Positions 1-8,438 of a stretch of DNA of 55,447 bases are shown here, one piece after another (the stretch's first letter is position 1; every line of letters begins with the position of its first letter). Source of the stretch: Roseburia sp. (GTDB lineage Bacteria > Bacillota > Clostridia > Lachnospirales > Lachnospiraceae); assembly GCA_023664725.1 (NCBI GenBank), contig JAMPFA010000007.1, forward strand, positions 1 through 55,447. Reading direction: 5' to 3'. The notes below the pieces were generated by a model that made no database searches, was not told the DNA's origin, and was given only the letters and a program-made list of their open reading frames with translations. The translations under genes and the position numbers were made by a program.

Positions 1-147
1 GGCGCCCTGTACAAAGCTGTGCCAGAAGGTGATTTCACCGCTTAAAGACTCATCTGCCACTATCTTTTCCTTATTTTCTGTCGATCCGCATGACACGACA
101 CCCAAAGCCATTACCACTGTCAACAATAACGCAATTATCTTTTTCAC
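1..147 (-). CDS. Extracellular solute-binding lipoprotein, N-terminal part only
   Basis: The gene runs off the left edge; only the first 49 codons are present. It reads from a GTG start at 147 with an AGGAGG ribosome site at 154-159 (minus strand). The start is a classic lipoprotein signal: KK, a hydrophobic stretch, then a lipobox-like VVSC, so the mature protein would be lipid-anchored outside the membrane. After a short polar linker comes GEITFWHSFV, a motif typical of the first beta strand of family 1 solute-binding proteins of sugar ABC transporters. Substrate and partner permeases lie outside the window. The family call is good for such a short piece; the sugar specificity is unknown. 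Confidence 0.8.
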   Translation of the reverse strand, partial: MKKIIALLLTVVMALGVVSCGSTENKEKIVADESLSGEITFWHSFVQGA

Positions 148-528
148 CTTTTACCTCCTCTTTTCTGATTTTGTAACTGTTTAGTCCTCGGTTGTATTTA
201 TATATTTTTCATCATACATATTTTTTTTTTTATATTTAGCATCTTCCAGGGCATTTTCATCTAAATGATTAACGGTTAATTTTAGCTGCAAAATGCAATT
301 CCTTTGTCCATAAATTTGTTCTCCAGAGGTTCGTGATTTGTTTCTTCCCCAAACATAAAACAATCTACCATATCTTTCCACTGTCTGGATTCTGTTCCTG
401 TCCATCAACAGCCCCATTTCAACGATAGGATTGTATTTCCATTATAATATAATCCTCTTCAAATCGCTATATATAAATACAAAATGTTGACAAAAAATAT
501 AAGCAAAAAATATAAGCGAAAAATATAA
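148..528. other. AT-rich intergenic stretch without a convincing gene
   Basis: About 380 bases lie between the divergent lipoprotein gene and an insertion-sequence scar. A 78-codon open frame exists on the minus strand (417 to 181), but it has no ribosome site and no recognisable motif, so I do not call it a gene. The right end holds three tandem 13-bp units listed separately. The region should carry the promoter of the leftward lipoprotein gene, but no convincing promoter was identified. Confidence 0.5.
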
Positions 529-530
529 GC
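492..530. repeat. Three tandem 13-bp AT-rich repeats
   Basis: Units at 492-504, 505-517 and 518-530 read AAAAAATATAAGC, the third starting with G instead of A. They directly abut the 5' end of the transposase remnant. They may be replication slippage at an old insertion edge. Confidence 0.85.
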
Positions 531-798
531 AGCCACTCTGCTGAAGTTCCGCCATATGCTTGAAAAGGATGAGATTGGCGAGAAAATCTTTGCAGATGTC
601 AACAGGCGTCTTGATGAAGCCGGCCTTATGATGCACGGCGGCACGATCGTTGATGCAGGTCTCATAGCTGTACCGAAATCGACAAAAAACCGGATGGGCT
701 ATGCGAAAGCTTCTTATCGTGGAATTGAAAAGAACATGAACCGGTTTAACGTATTATTTTTCAGTGCAAACCTTCTAATGTGCAGCAGGGCTGGCTGA
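529..798 (+). mobile_element. IS5-family transposase remnant with internal deletion
   Basis: Translation shows LLKFRHMLEKDEIGEKIF, then MMHGGTIVDAGLIAVPKSTKN, then directly MGYAKASYRGIEKN and a leucine-rich end. The first two blocks match the middle of IS5-type DDE transposases (the GTIVDATLI-APSSTKN region). The last block matches their C-terminal end (KxRYRGLAKN). The 80-100 residues normally between them, with the second catalytic acidic region, are missing, and so is the N-terminus. The frame is open only because the deletion is in phase. It cannot be active. No terminal inverted repeats were recognised. Confidence 0.8.
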
Positions 799-911
799 AC
801 CCAAGAATTTTTGGGGTGTATGCCATAGTGCGCCCATTGAGGAAACTACCCTTAAATAGGGACCGTAAATTAAGAAATCTGAGGTAAATTACCCTTGATT
901 TTCTAAAAAAC

Positions 912-940
912 TTGACAAAATTGAAAAATTTTGTTTAGAT
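912..940 (+). promoter_or_regulatory. Sigma-A-type promoter before the EamA remnant
   Basis: TTGACA at 912-917, a 17-nt spacer and TTAGAT at 935-940. It points at the truncated transporter starting at 1000. Confidence 0.55.
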
Positions 941-999
941 GGTGGAAGTATAATTTTGATGTTGGAAGAGATCAACAAATCGAAAGGGGATCATCTTTT

Positions 1000-1287
1000 A
1001 TGTGGATGCTGTTTGCCCTGTTATCTGCAGTACTTGCGACCCTTACTTCCATACTGGCCAAGGTTGGCATAGATGGGGTTAATTCGAATCTTGCAACAGG
1101 CGTTTCGTGGCTTTGTTACTATAAAGCCTTACAGATAGGAAAAACCTCAAAAGTTGTGCCCATCGATAAAATGAGTGTGGTAATCACATCGGTATTGGCT
1201 TTTATCTTTCTGCATGAAAAATTCACGGTAAAATCTCTTATTGGCTGTAGTTTGATTGGAATTGGGACAATTGTTATGGTATTATAA
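1000..1287 (+). pseudogene. EamA/DMT-family permease with internal deletion
   Basis: The ATG at 1000 follows AAAGGGG. The product would be 95 residues. The N-terminus (MWMLFALLSAVLATLTSILA) and C-terminal half (GVSWLCYYKALQIG, then KVVPIDKMSVVITS and HEKFTVKSLIG) match the single-domain EamA transporters of about 140 residues. About 45 residues, two membrane helices, are missing between NSNLAT and GVSWL. In intact relatives an LAT triplet occurs at both ends of the missing part (NLAT and GLATG), so the gap looks like a deletion between short direct repeats. The protein is unlikely to transport anything. The in-frame joint means a small membrane peptide could still be made. Confidence 0.7.
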
Positions 1288-1366
1288 TCTATGAAAAATA
1301 AAGATAAAAGTGATGGGGCACATATTAAAATTAGTGGCTCCATTGATGTAACGGAGGAAAACTACG

Positions 1367-2542
1367 ATGGAACCAGAAAAAAAGCAATATCTGAAATTAG
1401 GAATCACCATTTTTGTCAGCCTTTCCGCAACGATTATTTTTTTCTTTCTATTATATCGTTTTCAGGAGATAAAGGCTTTCTTTGAGTTAATTATATCGGC
1501 ACTCCAGCCGGTTATCGTTGGAATTGTGCTTGCCTATCTTTTGCGCCCCATTGCAAGGCGTCTGGAGGACTTGTTTAGAAAGGCAGATTTATCACGTTTT
1601 GCAAGGCTGTTTTCTGTTCTGCTTACGATCATATTGACATTTTTTGTGCTTGGGCTTTGCTGTGCTTTCATTCTTCCCCAGTTGGTGGAGAGTGTGGGAA
1701 GCCTTGTAAAAGACCTGCCCGGACTTTTGGAAATCCAGCTTGGGCGGCTGAGTACCTATCTGGAATCCGATGAAGATACGGCAGCAACTGTCATGCAGAT
1801 GATCGAATCTGTTGAAACTTCCCTGTTGGCATGGGTTAAGACAAATTTGTTTTCTACGGTTTCCACCGTGGCAAACAGTGTGTTATCTGTGGGTTCTGCT
1901 TTGGTCAACGTAGTAGTATCGATTGTTGTGACGATTTATTTGCTTTTGGATTGGGAACGTTACTTGGCACAGTGTAAAAAGCTGTTCTATGCGGTGAGTA
2001 AAAATAAGCGCATCAATGATGCGGTTTCAGATGCCCTGCAAAAGACAAACCAGATTTTCAGCGGTTTCATTTCCGGTAAACTTTTGGATTCCCTGATTGT
2101 CGGGATCATCTGCTTTGTCTGTCTTAGCATTATGAGAATGCCCTATGCATTGTTGATCAGCGTGATCGTGGGCGTAACGAATATTATCCCTATGTTTGGA
2201 CCTTTTATCGGGGCAATTCCCAGTGCATTTTTAATCCTTTTGGTTTCCCCTTCAAAATGTATTGCGTTCCTGATTTTTGTAATCGTGCTGCAGCAGGTGG
2301 ACGGAAATATCATTGGCCCGCGTATCCTTGGAAATTCCACAGGGCTTTCCGCCCTTTATGTGACGGTGGCGATGCTGCTCTTTGGAAAACTCCTTGGTTT
2401 TCTTGGGATGATCATCGGGGTGCCGCTGTTTGCCACCTTTTATTACATAGTGAAGCGACTGGCGGAATATTCCCTGAAAAAACAGAATATGCCTGTGGAT
2501 ACCGCTGAATATGCTGCGGGGGAGATCAAGGAGATGAAATAA
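1367..2542 (+). CDS. AI-2E family transporter (PF01594-type permease)
   Basis: A 391-residue polytopic membrane protein, full length for the family. The N-terminal helix (residues about 12-32) is followed by a second helix pair, a soluble middle of about 100 residues, then helices to the end. Family signatures are visible: GFISGKLLDSLIVGIICF near residue 235, ITNIIPMFGPFIGAIP-like sequence (here VTNIIPMFGPFIGAIP) near 270, and QQVDGNIIGPRILG near 305. The start ATG at 1367 has GGAGG ten bases upstream. Members export or exchange small molecules or ions; the AI-2 role was shown for only a few, so the substrate here is unknown. It is the only intact gene in the decayed left flank. Confidence 0.9.
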   Translation: MEPEKKQYLKLGITIFVSLSATIIFFFLLYRFQEIKAFFELIISALQPVIVGIVLAYLLRPIARRLEDLFRKADLSRFARLFSVLLTIILTFFVLGLCCAFILPQLVESVGSLVKDLPGLLEIQLGRLSTYLESDEDTAATVMQMIESVETSLLAWVKTNLFSTVSTVANSVLSVGSALVNVVVSIVVTIYLLLDWERYLAQCKKLFYAVSKNKRINDAVSDALQKTNQIFSGFISGKLLDSLIVGIICFVCLSIMRMPYALLISVIVGVTNIIPMFGPFIGAIPSAFLILLVSPSKCIAFLIFVIVLQQVDGNIIGPRILGNSTGLSALYVTVAMLLFGKLLGFLGMIIGVPLFATFYYIVKRLAEYSLKKQNMPVDTAEYAAGEIKEMK

Positions 2543-2676
2543 CCGGGCATCCTTTTTGTTTTGTTGTAATACGTGGTTCTATCGTGACACAAATATTTAT
2601 TTTGTGCCAATATGGAAACATGACATACATTTGTCACTGTTTGGTAGTATACTGTTCTTATGGGAGATATAAGAAT

Positions 2677-2986
2677 ATGCAAGATCTAATAAATATGAAA
2701 TTGGAAGAATATATTCCTTTGAAGATTATATTTAATGAGAATGAGGAAGCGGTTGAATATATTTCATATTCAAAAGATAAAACTTCTTTATTGGAATTCT
2801 CAGTGGGTATAAATAGTATGTTGATAAAAAAATAACGCTATTGCTTTGCAGGGAGTATTTAGAAACTACAAATAAGATAGTTCCCAATATATAAAAATGG
2901 GCAAAGTATATTTTGGATTGTCACAAACAGATAATATTATTGAATTATGTGTATGTGATCTGAGTGTTTCTGAATTGGAACACTAA
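2677..2986 (+). pseudogene. Broken small gene of unknown family
   Basis: An ATG at 2677 with GGAGA upstream opens a 52-codon frame ending at 2835. The next coding-like segment (ITLLLCREYLETTNKIVPNI) lies in another frame entered at a run of seven A's at 2825-2831. A third segment (MGKVYFGLSQTD to SELEH) ends at 2986 in yet another frame. Read together they give about 100 residues of acidic sequence with balanced composition, like small immunity-type proteins. I do not recognise a family. Both frame breaks fall in A-rich runs, so sequence error is possible. Confidence 0.4.
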
Positions 2987-3052
2987 AAAAAAGAATTGGA
3001 GTTACAGTGAGTTAACGGTGTTACATGATGATGAGAGCAGAGTAGGTAAGAG

Positions 3053-3381
3053 ATGAAGCTGGAACGAATGATCGGCATACTTTCGATTCTTTTGCAAAAG
3101 GAGAAGGTGACAGAGCAGGGGCAAAAGGGCGGCGTCTCCATTATGGAGGGATACAAAATAGACAGGACAGTGTTAAGCACGTCGGATATGCCATTTGCCG
3201 GATCCCTGCAGGAAGGTATGCGAAATTTGTGATCCACGGAGATATGGTACAGGCAGTTGCCAGGGCGTGGCAGGAAATCTGGCAGATGGACCTGCCAAGA
3301 ACTTTTCAATGTGATTTTGAGGAATACCAGAACGACAGTATGGATAATGCGGAAATCCATATTTATGAAGGATTAAAATAA
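3053..3381 (+). pseudogene. Deleted YafY-type regulator ending in a GyrI-like domain
   Basis: From ATG 3053 the frame gives MKLERMIGILSILLQKEKVT, the first helix of the HTH_11/DeoR-like domain of YafY regulators. It jumps to KGGVSIMEGYKIDRTVL, which normally comes 35-40 residues later, so the recognition helix is gone. This frame stops at 3232. A second frame carries GRYAKFVIHGDMVQAVARAW then QMDLPRTFQCDFEEY and EIHIYEGLK, a clear end of a GyrI-like effector-binding domain, to 3381. The DNA-binding helix and most of the middle are lost, so it cannot act as a regulator. Confidence 0.65.
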
Positions 3382-3522
3382 TCAGTGGTTTGTGAATCCA
3401 TTTTAGTATGGTCTTTGACTGTGTTAAGATGGATTTTTTTGCGTCCGGAGATAAGCAAAATTGGTTGACAATTCTGTAAGTGAATGGTAGATTATAGTTG
3501 ATTTGTCAGGGAGGGAGCAGCG

Positions 3523-3943
3523 ATGAGAGATACAGCCCAAATTACAGATGAGTTGTTGTTTCATTATGCCGGGGAAATCAGAACTTTTCCTGTGCAGATC
3601 GGTGGTACTTCCTGGGAACCGGAGATGACTCATACCGGAATCATTATGGAAACTATAAGGGAGCTTGAACGAATTGAGGATAAGGAGTTAAAGGCGTTAA
3701 AGGCGTTAAAGTATTTTTGTTATATTACCCGGACACAGATGTTTATTGATGGAAACAAGAGAGTTGCACAGTTAACGGCAAACAAAGTATTAATCCAAAA
3801 TGACATAGGGATTTTTTCAGATACCCATTGAAAAAATGGAGGAATTTAAAAGGATGCTGATTGATTTTTATGAATCTGGCGGGGATGAAAATATTATCGC
3901 TTTTATGAGGGAATATTGTATTAAGAGAGTAAGAAACTGTTAA
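3523..3943 (+). pseudogene. Fic/DOC-type protein, frameshifted near its end
   Basis: The ATG at 3523 follows GGGAGGGAGCAG. The sequence has YAGEIRTFPVQIGGTSW, typical of the N-terminal part of Fic proteins, and QMFIDGNKRVAQLTANK, the Fic active-site motif region. The usual HPFxxGNGR histidine is replaced (TQMFIDGNKR), so AMP-transfer is doubtful. The frame ends early at 3831. The true C-terminus (IPIEKMEEFKRMLIDFYESG to RVRNC) continues in another frame to 3943. The shift sits in a run of six T's at about 3813, so an indel there would restore about 140 residues. Even restored, it would be short for the family. Confidence 0.6.
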
Positions 3944-3969
3944 GAAGTTCGATTGAGAAAGGATAAAAA

Positions 3970-4521
3970 ATGCGGGTTGGTTTAGGATATGATGTACACA
4001 GATTGGTAGAAGGAAGAAAATTGATTTTAGGCGGTGTGGAAATTCCACATACATGGGGGCTTTTGGGACATTCCGATGCGGATGTTTTACTCCATGCGAT
4101 TATGGATGCGTTGCTTGGTGCAGCCGCACTGGGGGATATCGGGAAACATTTTCCCGACACAGATGAGGCCTATCGGGGGATTTCCAGCATGAAACTTTTA
4201 AGCCATGTGGGGGAGCTGATAGAGAAAGAGGGATATCTGATTGAAAATATTGATGCCACAGTGATAGCCCAAAAGCCAAAGCTTTGCCCCTATATTGAGG
4301 AGATGGAAAAAAATATTGCCGGGGTACTAAACTTGCAGGAAAACCAGGTAAATATCAAGGCGACCACAGAGGAAGGGCTGGGCTTTACCGGAACAGAGGA
4401 AGGGATTTCTGCCCAGGCAATCTGTTCCTTGACCAGTCTATATGAGAACAGTGTTGTGGTGTCCGACAGTGCCGGGGGATGCCCTGGGTGCAGCGGATAT
4501 GAAAAGGGCGAAAGAAAATGA
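3970..4521 (+). CDS. ispF: 2-C-methyl-D-erythritol 2,4-cyclodiphosphate synthase
   Basis: The cytosolic fifth step of the non-mevalonate isoprenoid pathway: it cyclises the CDP-methylerythritol phosphate intermediate and releases CMP. The metal-binding Asp8 and His10 are in GLGYDVHRL, and the substrate-loop signature [20 protein letters not shown] follows near residue 35. The C-terminal [19 protein letters not shown] is the trimer-core motif. The usual protein is about 157 residues; this one is 183. The extra tail contains CPGCSG and is not part of the known fold. An AAAGGA site precedes the ATG. The next gene starts inside its last codons (ATGA overlap), so the two are co-translated. Function is secure; the tail is unexplained. 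Confidence 0.97.
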   Translation: MRVGLGYDVHRLVEGRKLILGGVEIPHTWGLLGHSDADVLLHAIMDALLGAAALGDIGKHFPDTDEAYRGISSMKLLSHVGELIEKEGYLIENIDATVIAQKPKLCPYIEEMEKNIAGVLNLQENQVNIKATTEEGLGFTGTEEGISAQAICSLTSLYENSVVVSDSAGGCPGCSGYEKGERK

Positions 4522-5831
4522 AAAAGAGAAAAAAGAAAATAATTATCACCATCGTATCTTTGTTTTTGGTACTGGCATTTTGGGGATTAGCGATATGTTT
4601 TTATGCTCCCATAAGTTTCGGGGGTGAATACCCGCCACTTTTAGAACCACTTTCCCCTGGTACGCTTTTGACCAGGGAGCAGGTACAGGAGGATCGGGAT
4701 GCCGCTATACAATTTGTGGAAGATGTGCATCCCTATTTTGTCCTTGAAAAAGATGTATCGGAATATGAAAGGGCACGTTCCAAATATATGGATTTTACAT
4801 CGGAGGAAATGAGCGCAGGAGAGTTTCAGGCCGCTACGGCAGAGTACCTGTGTTTTTTCAAAGACGGGCATACAAGGATACGGTGGAGTGAGGAAGAATT
4901 TTTATCACTGAACCAGAGGTATCAGGCGGGGCATACATATCTTATGATTGGCGATGAAGTGACAGAAAAATATGTTACGGATATCGGCGGTATATCCATA
5001 GAAACGGTTTATCAGACCATAGACGGCACAATCCCTGCAGAAAACGAAATGGCACAGACTGTAAACAGAAGCCGTTACGTGACAGGGAAAAATATGCTGG
5101 AACTGGCAGGGGCTAAAATAAATGGAGACAGTGTCACCGTAACCTGTTCAGACGGAACCAAAGAAGAGTATTTCTTTGAGAAAAGGGAGAAAGTCACCGA
5201 GGAAGATTCCGAACTGCCGTTAAATTCCTGGAAGATGGAAGAGGATATTTTTGTGGTGGATTTTGTAGAGTGTGTGGATGACGACAATCTGAAATCCATA
5301 GCCAAGAATTTAGAGGATGCCATAAATAATGGGTGCAGTAAAGTACTGATCGATGCAAGGGGAAACGGCGGAGGAAATTCCAACGCCTGTAAGCGCCTGC
5401 TTGATGCCATGGGAATGAAAGCCCCGGAGTATGATATGGTGGTACGCTATTCCAAAGAGGCAAAAGAGCAGGCGGGATATTTAAGAAGCAGCGGTATATT
5501 CCAGAATAAGGGTTCGGAAAAGAGCAAGGCAAATGAAAATGTAGATTTGGTTGTGCTTTGTGACAGAGATACGTTTAGTTCTGCTGCCATGCTCCTTGTC
5601 TGGGTGCGGGACGGAAATCTGGGTAAGATTGTGGGGGAGCCAAGTTCCAATACCCCAAGCAGTTATGGCGATATCTTGTATCTGTCCCTGCCAAATTCCC
5701 ATGTGGATGCTTCTGTCTCCCATAAACAGTTTATCCGTCCGGCGGAAAATAATACAGAGCGGATGTTGATTCCTGATGTGGAGACAAGCGCAGAGGATGC
5801 GTATGAGGAAGCATTGGAATTGTTAAAATAG
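4518..5831 (+). CDS. S41-family peptidase, membrane-anchored
   Basis: 437 residues. A basic start (MKKRKKK) and one hydrophobic helix at residues 7-27 place the rest outside the membrane. The C-terminal half is the tail-specific protease fold: [14 protein letters not shown] near residue 275 and [19 protein letters not shown] near 345, where the serine in TFSSAAM is the expected nucleophile. [13 protein letters not shown] follows. No PDZ domain is evident, unlike CtpA-type proteases; the N-terminal half is a helical prodomain-like region. Its start overlaps the ispF stop. The substrate is unknown and the pairing with ispF is probably only transcriptional. The catalytic lysine was not located with confidence. 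Confidence 0.85.
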   Translation: MKKRKKKIIITIVSLFLVLAFWGLAICFYAPISFGGEYPPLLEPLSPGTLLTREQVQEDRDAAIQFVEDVHPYFVLEKDVSEYERARSKYMDFTSEEMSAGEFQAATAEYLCFFKDGHTRIRWSEEEFLSLNQRYQAGHTYLMIGDEVTEKYVTDIGGISIETVYQTIDGTIPAENEMAQTVNRSRYVTGKNMLELAGAKINGDSVTVTCSDGTKEEYFFEKREKVTEEDSELPLNSWKMEEDIFVVDFVECVDDDNLKSIAKNLEDAINNGCSKVLIDARGNGGGNSNACKRLLDAMGMKAPEYDMVVRYSKEAKEQAGYLRSSGIFQNKGSEKSKANENVDLVVLCDRDTFSSAAMLLVWVRDGNLGKIVGEPSSNTPSSYGDILYLSLPNSHVDASVSHKQFIRPAENNTERMLIPDVETSAEDAYEEALELLK

Positions 5832-5853
5832 AATGCAAACTATGTGATAAGAG

Positions 5854-5882
5854 TTGACAAAACAGCCTGTCATGCATAAACT
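5854..5882 (+). promoter_or_regulatory. Sigma-A-type promoter of the cysE operon
   Basis: TTGACA at 5854-5859, a 17-nt spacer, TAAACT at 5877-5882. It lies 30 bases before the cysE start and marks the beginning of a run of five close genes. No T-box or other leader structure fits in the short leader. Confidence 0.7.
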
Positions 5883-5911
5883 AGAGTAGAATAAAAAAGG
5901 AAGCGGATTTT

Positions 5912-6583
5912 ATGGGATTTATCAGTTTTGCAAAGGAAGAATTTCAGGTGATAAAAGAGAGGGACCCGGCAATCAAATCTCCTATGGAAGTCTTGTTGTA
6001 TCCTGCATTTCGTGTTATGCTAAGTTACAGGCGTGCCCACAAGCATTATTTGAAAGGACATTATTTTCGGGCAAGATACATTTCACAGAGGGCGGCCAGA
6101 AAGACAGGGATTGAGATACATCCTGGCGCCGTTATCGGCAGGGGATTTTTTATCGATCATGGCAGCGGCGTGATCATCGGGGAAACCACCATTATCGGGG
6201 ATAATGTGACACTGTATCAGGGTGTGACACTGGGAGGAACAGGAAAAGAGACGGGAAAGCGTCACCCCACATTAAAAGACAATGTGATGGTTAGTGCGGG
6301 GGCTAAGATCCTTGGATCTTTCACCATAGGGGAAAATTCTAAGATTGGGGCGGGGAGCGTAGTCCTTGAGGAAGTGCCCCCCAACTGTACTGTGGTGGGA
6401 GTCCCTGGAAGGATCGTAAAGCGGGATAACCAGAAGGTGCCAAGGATTGACATGGATCAGGTACATCTGCCAGACCCTGTAAAAGAGGATATTACAGCTT
6501 TGCAGCTTGCCAACACTGCACTGTGCAATAAAGTCATAGATTTAGAGCAGAAGTTAAAAGAGATGGAAAAACAGAAAGGATAA
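5912..6583 (+). CDS. cysE: Serine O-acetyltransferase
   Basis: It makes O-acetylserine from serine and acetyl-CoA, the first committed step of cysteine synthesis, in the cytosol. 223 residues, normal for the Gram-positive type. An alpha-helical N-terminal part (1-65) precedes the left-handed beta helix of hexapeptide repeats. Signatures are IHPGAVIGRGFFIDHGSGVI with the catalytic Asp-His region, then VTLYQGVTLGGTGKETGKRH. The C-terminal tail after residue 190 is charged and possibly coiled. The start ATG follows AAAAGGAAG. Four bases separate it from cysS, the same pairing as in Bacillus subtilis. Confidence 0.96.
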   Translation: MGFISFAKEEFQVIKERDPAIKSPMEVLLYPAFRVMLSYRRAHKHYLKGHYFRARYISQRAARKTGIEIHPGAVIGRGFFIDHGSGVIIGETTIIGDNVTLYQGVTLGGTGKETGKRHPTLKDNVMVSAGAKILGSFTIGENSKIGAGSVVLEEVPPNCTVVGVPGRIVKRDNQKVPRIDMDQVHLPDPVKEDITALQLANTALCNKVIDLEQKLKEMEKQKG

Positions 6584-6587
6584 TAAA

Positions 6588-7994
6588 ATGAAACTTTTTA
6601 ATACGCTCACAAGACAAAAGGAAGATTTTGTTCCGTTGGAGGAAGGAAAAGTAAAAATGTACGTCTGCGGACCTACAGTATACAATTATATCCACATTGG
6701 AAATGCCAGGCCCATGATCGTGTTTGACACCGTAAGGCGTTATATGGAGTACAGGGGGTACGAGGTAAATTATGTGTCTAATTTTACAGACGTGGACGAC
6801 AAGATCATAAAGAAAGCCATAGAGGAGGGCGTGTCCTCAGAGGAGATATCCAGTCGTTTTATCGAAGAGTGTAAAAAAGATATGTCCGCATTAAATGTAA
6901 AGCCCGCCACCACCCATCCCCTTGCCACAAAAGAGATTGACGGGATGATCGACATGATCGGGGAGCTGATCGAAAAAGGTTACGCATACCGGGCGGAGGA
7001 CGGAACGGTTTATTACAGAACCAGAAAGTTTAAGGATTACGGAAAACTGTCCCACAAAAACCTGGATGACCTGCAGGCAGGCCACAGGGATATCAAAGTT
7101 ACGGGAGATTTCAAGGAGGACGAATTGGATTTTGTTCTCTGGAAACCGAAAAAAGAGGGGGAGCCTTACTGGGAGTCTCCCTGGTGCCAGGGCCGTCCGG
7201 GATGGCATATCGAGTGTTCCGTTATGTCAAAAAAATATCTGGGGGATGAAATTGATATTCATGCGGGAGGAGAGGATCTGATCTTTCCTCACCACGAAAA
7301 TGAGATTGCCCAGAGTGAGGCGGCAAACGGTGTAGAGTTTGCAAAATACTGGATGCACAATGCATTTTTAAATATCAACAACAAAAAAATGTCAAAATCC
7401 TCCGGCAACTTTTTTACGGTAAGAGAGATCGGAGAGAAATATGATTTGCAGGTGCTTCGGTTTTTCATGTTGAGCGCCCACTACAGAAGCCCTCTGAATT
7501 TTAGCGAGGATTTGATGGAGGCTGCAAAAAACAGTCTGGAGCGCATCGTCACTGCTGCAGAAAACGTAAAGCATTTAGAGGAAAATGCGTCTGCCGGGGA
7601 AGTGACAGAGCAGGAAAAGGACTGGTTAAAAGAGGCGGAAGAGTATCAGGGCAAATTTGAGGCGGCAATGGAGGACGATTTTAACACGGCGGATGCCGTT
7701 TCCTCTGTATTTGAGCTGGTGAAATTTATCAACACAAAAGTTTCCGCAAAGAGCAGTAAGTCATTTTTACAGCAGCTGTCTGAGCTTCTTGCAAAACTTT
7801 GCGATGTGCTTGGGATTATTTTAGAGCGGGAAGAGGATATTTTAGATGAGGAGATAGAAAATCTGATTGCCGAGCGTCAGGCGGCCAGGAAGGAAAAGAA
7901 TTTTAAGCGGGCGGACGAGATCAGGGACCTGCTTTTAGAGAAAGGAATCCTTTTAAAAGATACCAGAGAAGGAGTACAATGGAAAAGGGTATAG
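6588..7994 (+). CDS. cysS: Cysteinyl-tRNA synthetase
   Basis: Class I synthetase charging tRNA-Cys. 468 residues, standard length. The HIGH-type motif is in YNYIHIGNARP (residue about 37), with the first zinc cysteine in YVCGPTVYN. The middle zinc ligands lie in GWHIECSVMS and in the GGEDLIFPHHENE block. The KMSKS loop is KKMSKSSGNFF near residue 268. The C-terminal DALR-like and anticodon-binding helices run to the end. It follows cysE by four bases, and mrnC begins inside its last codons, so the three are translated together. Confidence 0.97.
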   Translation: MKLFNTLTRQKEDFVPLEEGKVKMYVCGPTVYNYIHIGNARPMIVFDTVRRYMEYRGYEVNYVSNFTDVDDKIIKKAIEEGVSSEEISSRFIEECKKDMSALNVKPATTHPLATKEIDGMIDMIGELIEKGYAYRAEDGTVYYRTRKFKDYGKLSHKNLDDLQAGHRDIKVTGDFKEDELDFVLWKPKKEGEPYWESPWCQGRPGWHIECSVMSKKYLGDEIDIHAGGEDLIFPHHENEIAQSEAANGVEFAKYWMHNAFLNINNKKMSKSSGNFFTVREIGEKYDLQVLRFFMLSAHYRSPLNFSEDLMEAAKNSLERIVTAAENVKHLEENASAGEVTEQEKDWLKEAEEYQGKFEAAMEDDFNTADAVSSVFELVKFINTKVSAKSSKSFLQQLSELLAKLCDVLGIILEREEDILDEEIENLIAERQAARKEKNFKRADEIRDLLLEKGILLKDTREGVQWKRV

Positions 7995-8413
7995 ATGCAT
8001 ATATAAGGGAACAATTTGATATCGGAGAGGTGGATATACGGACATATTCACCTCTCACCTTTGCGTATATAGGGGATGGGATTTATGACCTGATCATCCG
8101 CTCTATCGTGGTGGGAAGAGGCAACACCAGGGTGAATGAGTTTCACCACAGGACAAGCCATATCGTAAAGGCCCATACCCAGGCGGAGATGATAGAAAAA
8201 CTGATGCCTCATCTTTCGGAGACGGAAAAAGATATCTACAGGCGGGGGAGAAACGCCAAGTCTTTTACCATGGCAAAAAATGCAACTGTGTCGGATTACA
8301 GAAAAGCCACGGGGTTTGAGGCGTTGATGGGGTATCTGTATCTTACGGATGAGTTTGAACGCATTGTGGAACTGGTGAAACTGGGTATTGCAAAGCTTGG
8401 GATTTCCATATGA
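7979..8413 (+). CDS. mrnC: Mini-ribonuclease III
   Basis: A stand-alone RNase III catalytic domain without the dsRNA-binding domain. In Bacillus this enzyme trims the ends of 23S rRNA precursors. 144 residues. The signature is LTFAYIGDGIYDLIIR near residue 27, with the conserved aspartate. GRNAKSFTMAKNATVSDYRK and TGFEALMGYLYL near 90-115 carry the second acidic site. The ATG at 7979 has GGAG upstream and overlaps the cysS end by 16 bases. Position between cysS and rlmB matches Bacillus and other Clostridia. Confidence 0.95.
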   Translation: MEKGIDAYIREQFDIGEVDIRTYSPLTFAYIGDGIYDLIIRSIVVGRGNTRVNEFHHRTSHIVKAHTQAEMIEKLMPHLSETEKDIYRRGRNAKSFTMAKNATVSDYRKATGFEALMGYLYLTDEFERIVELVKLGIAKLGISI

Positions 8414-8438
8414 GAGTTTAAGAATTGGAGGTTTAGGG

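Noticed and set aside
181..417. 78-codon minus-strand frame
   Set aside because: No ribosome site, no motif and very AT-rich; treated as intergenic.
5832..5911. T-box leader before cysE-cysS
   Set aside because: The promoter leaves only about 30 bases of leader, too short for a T-box.
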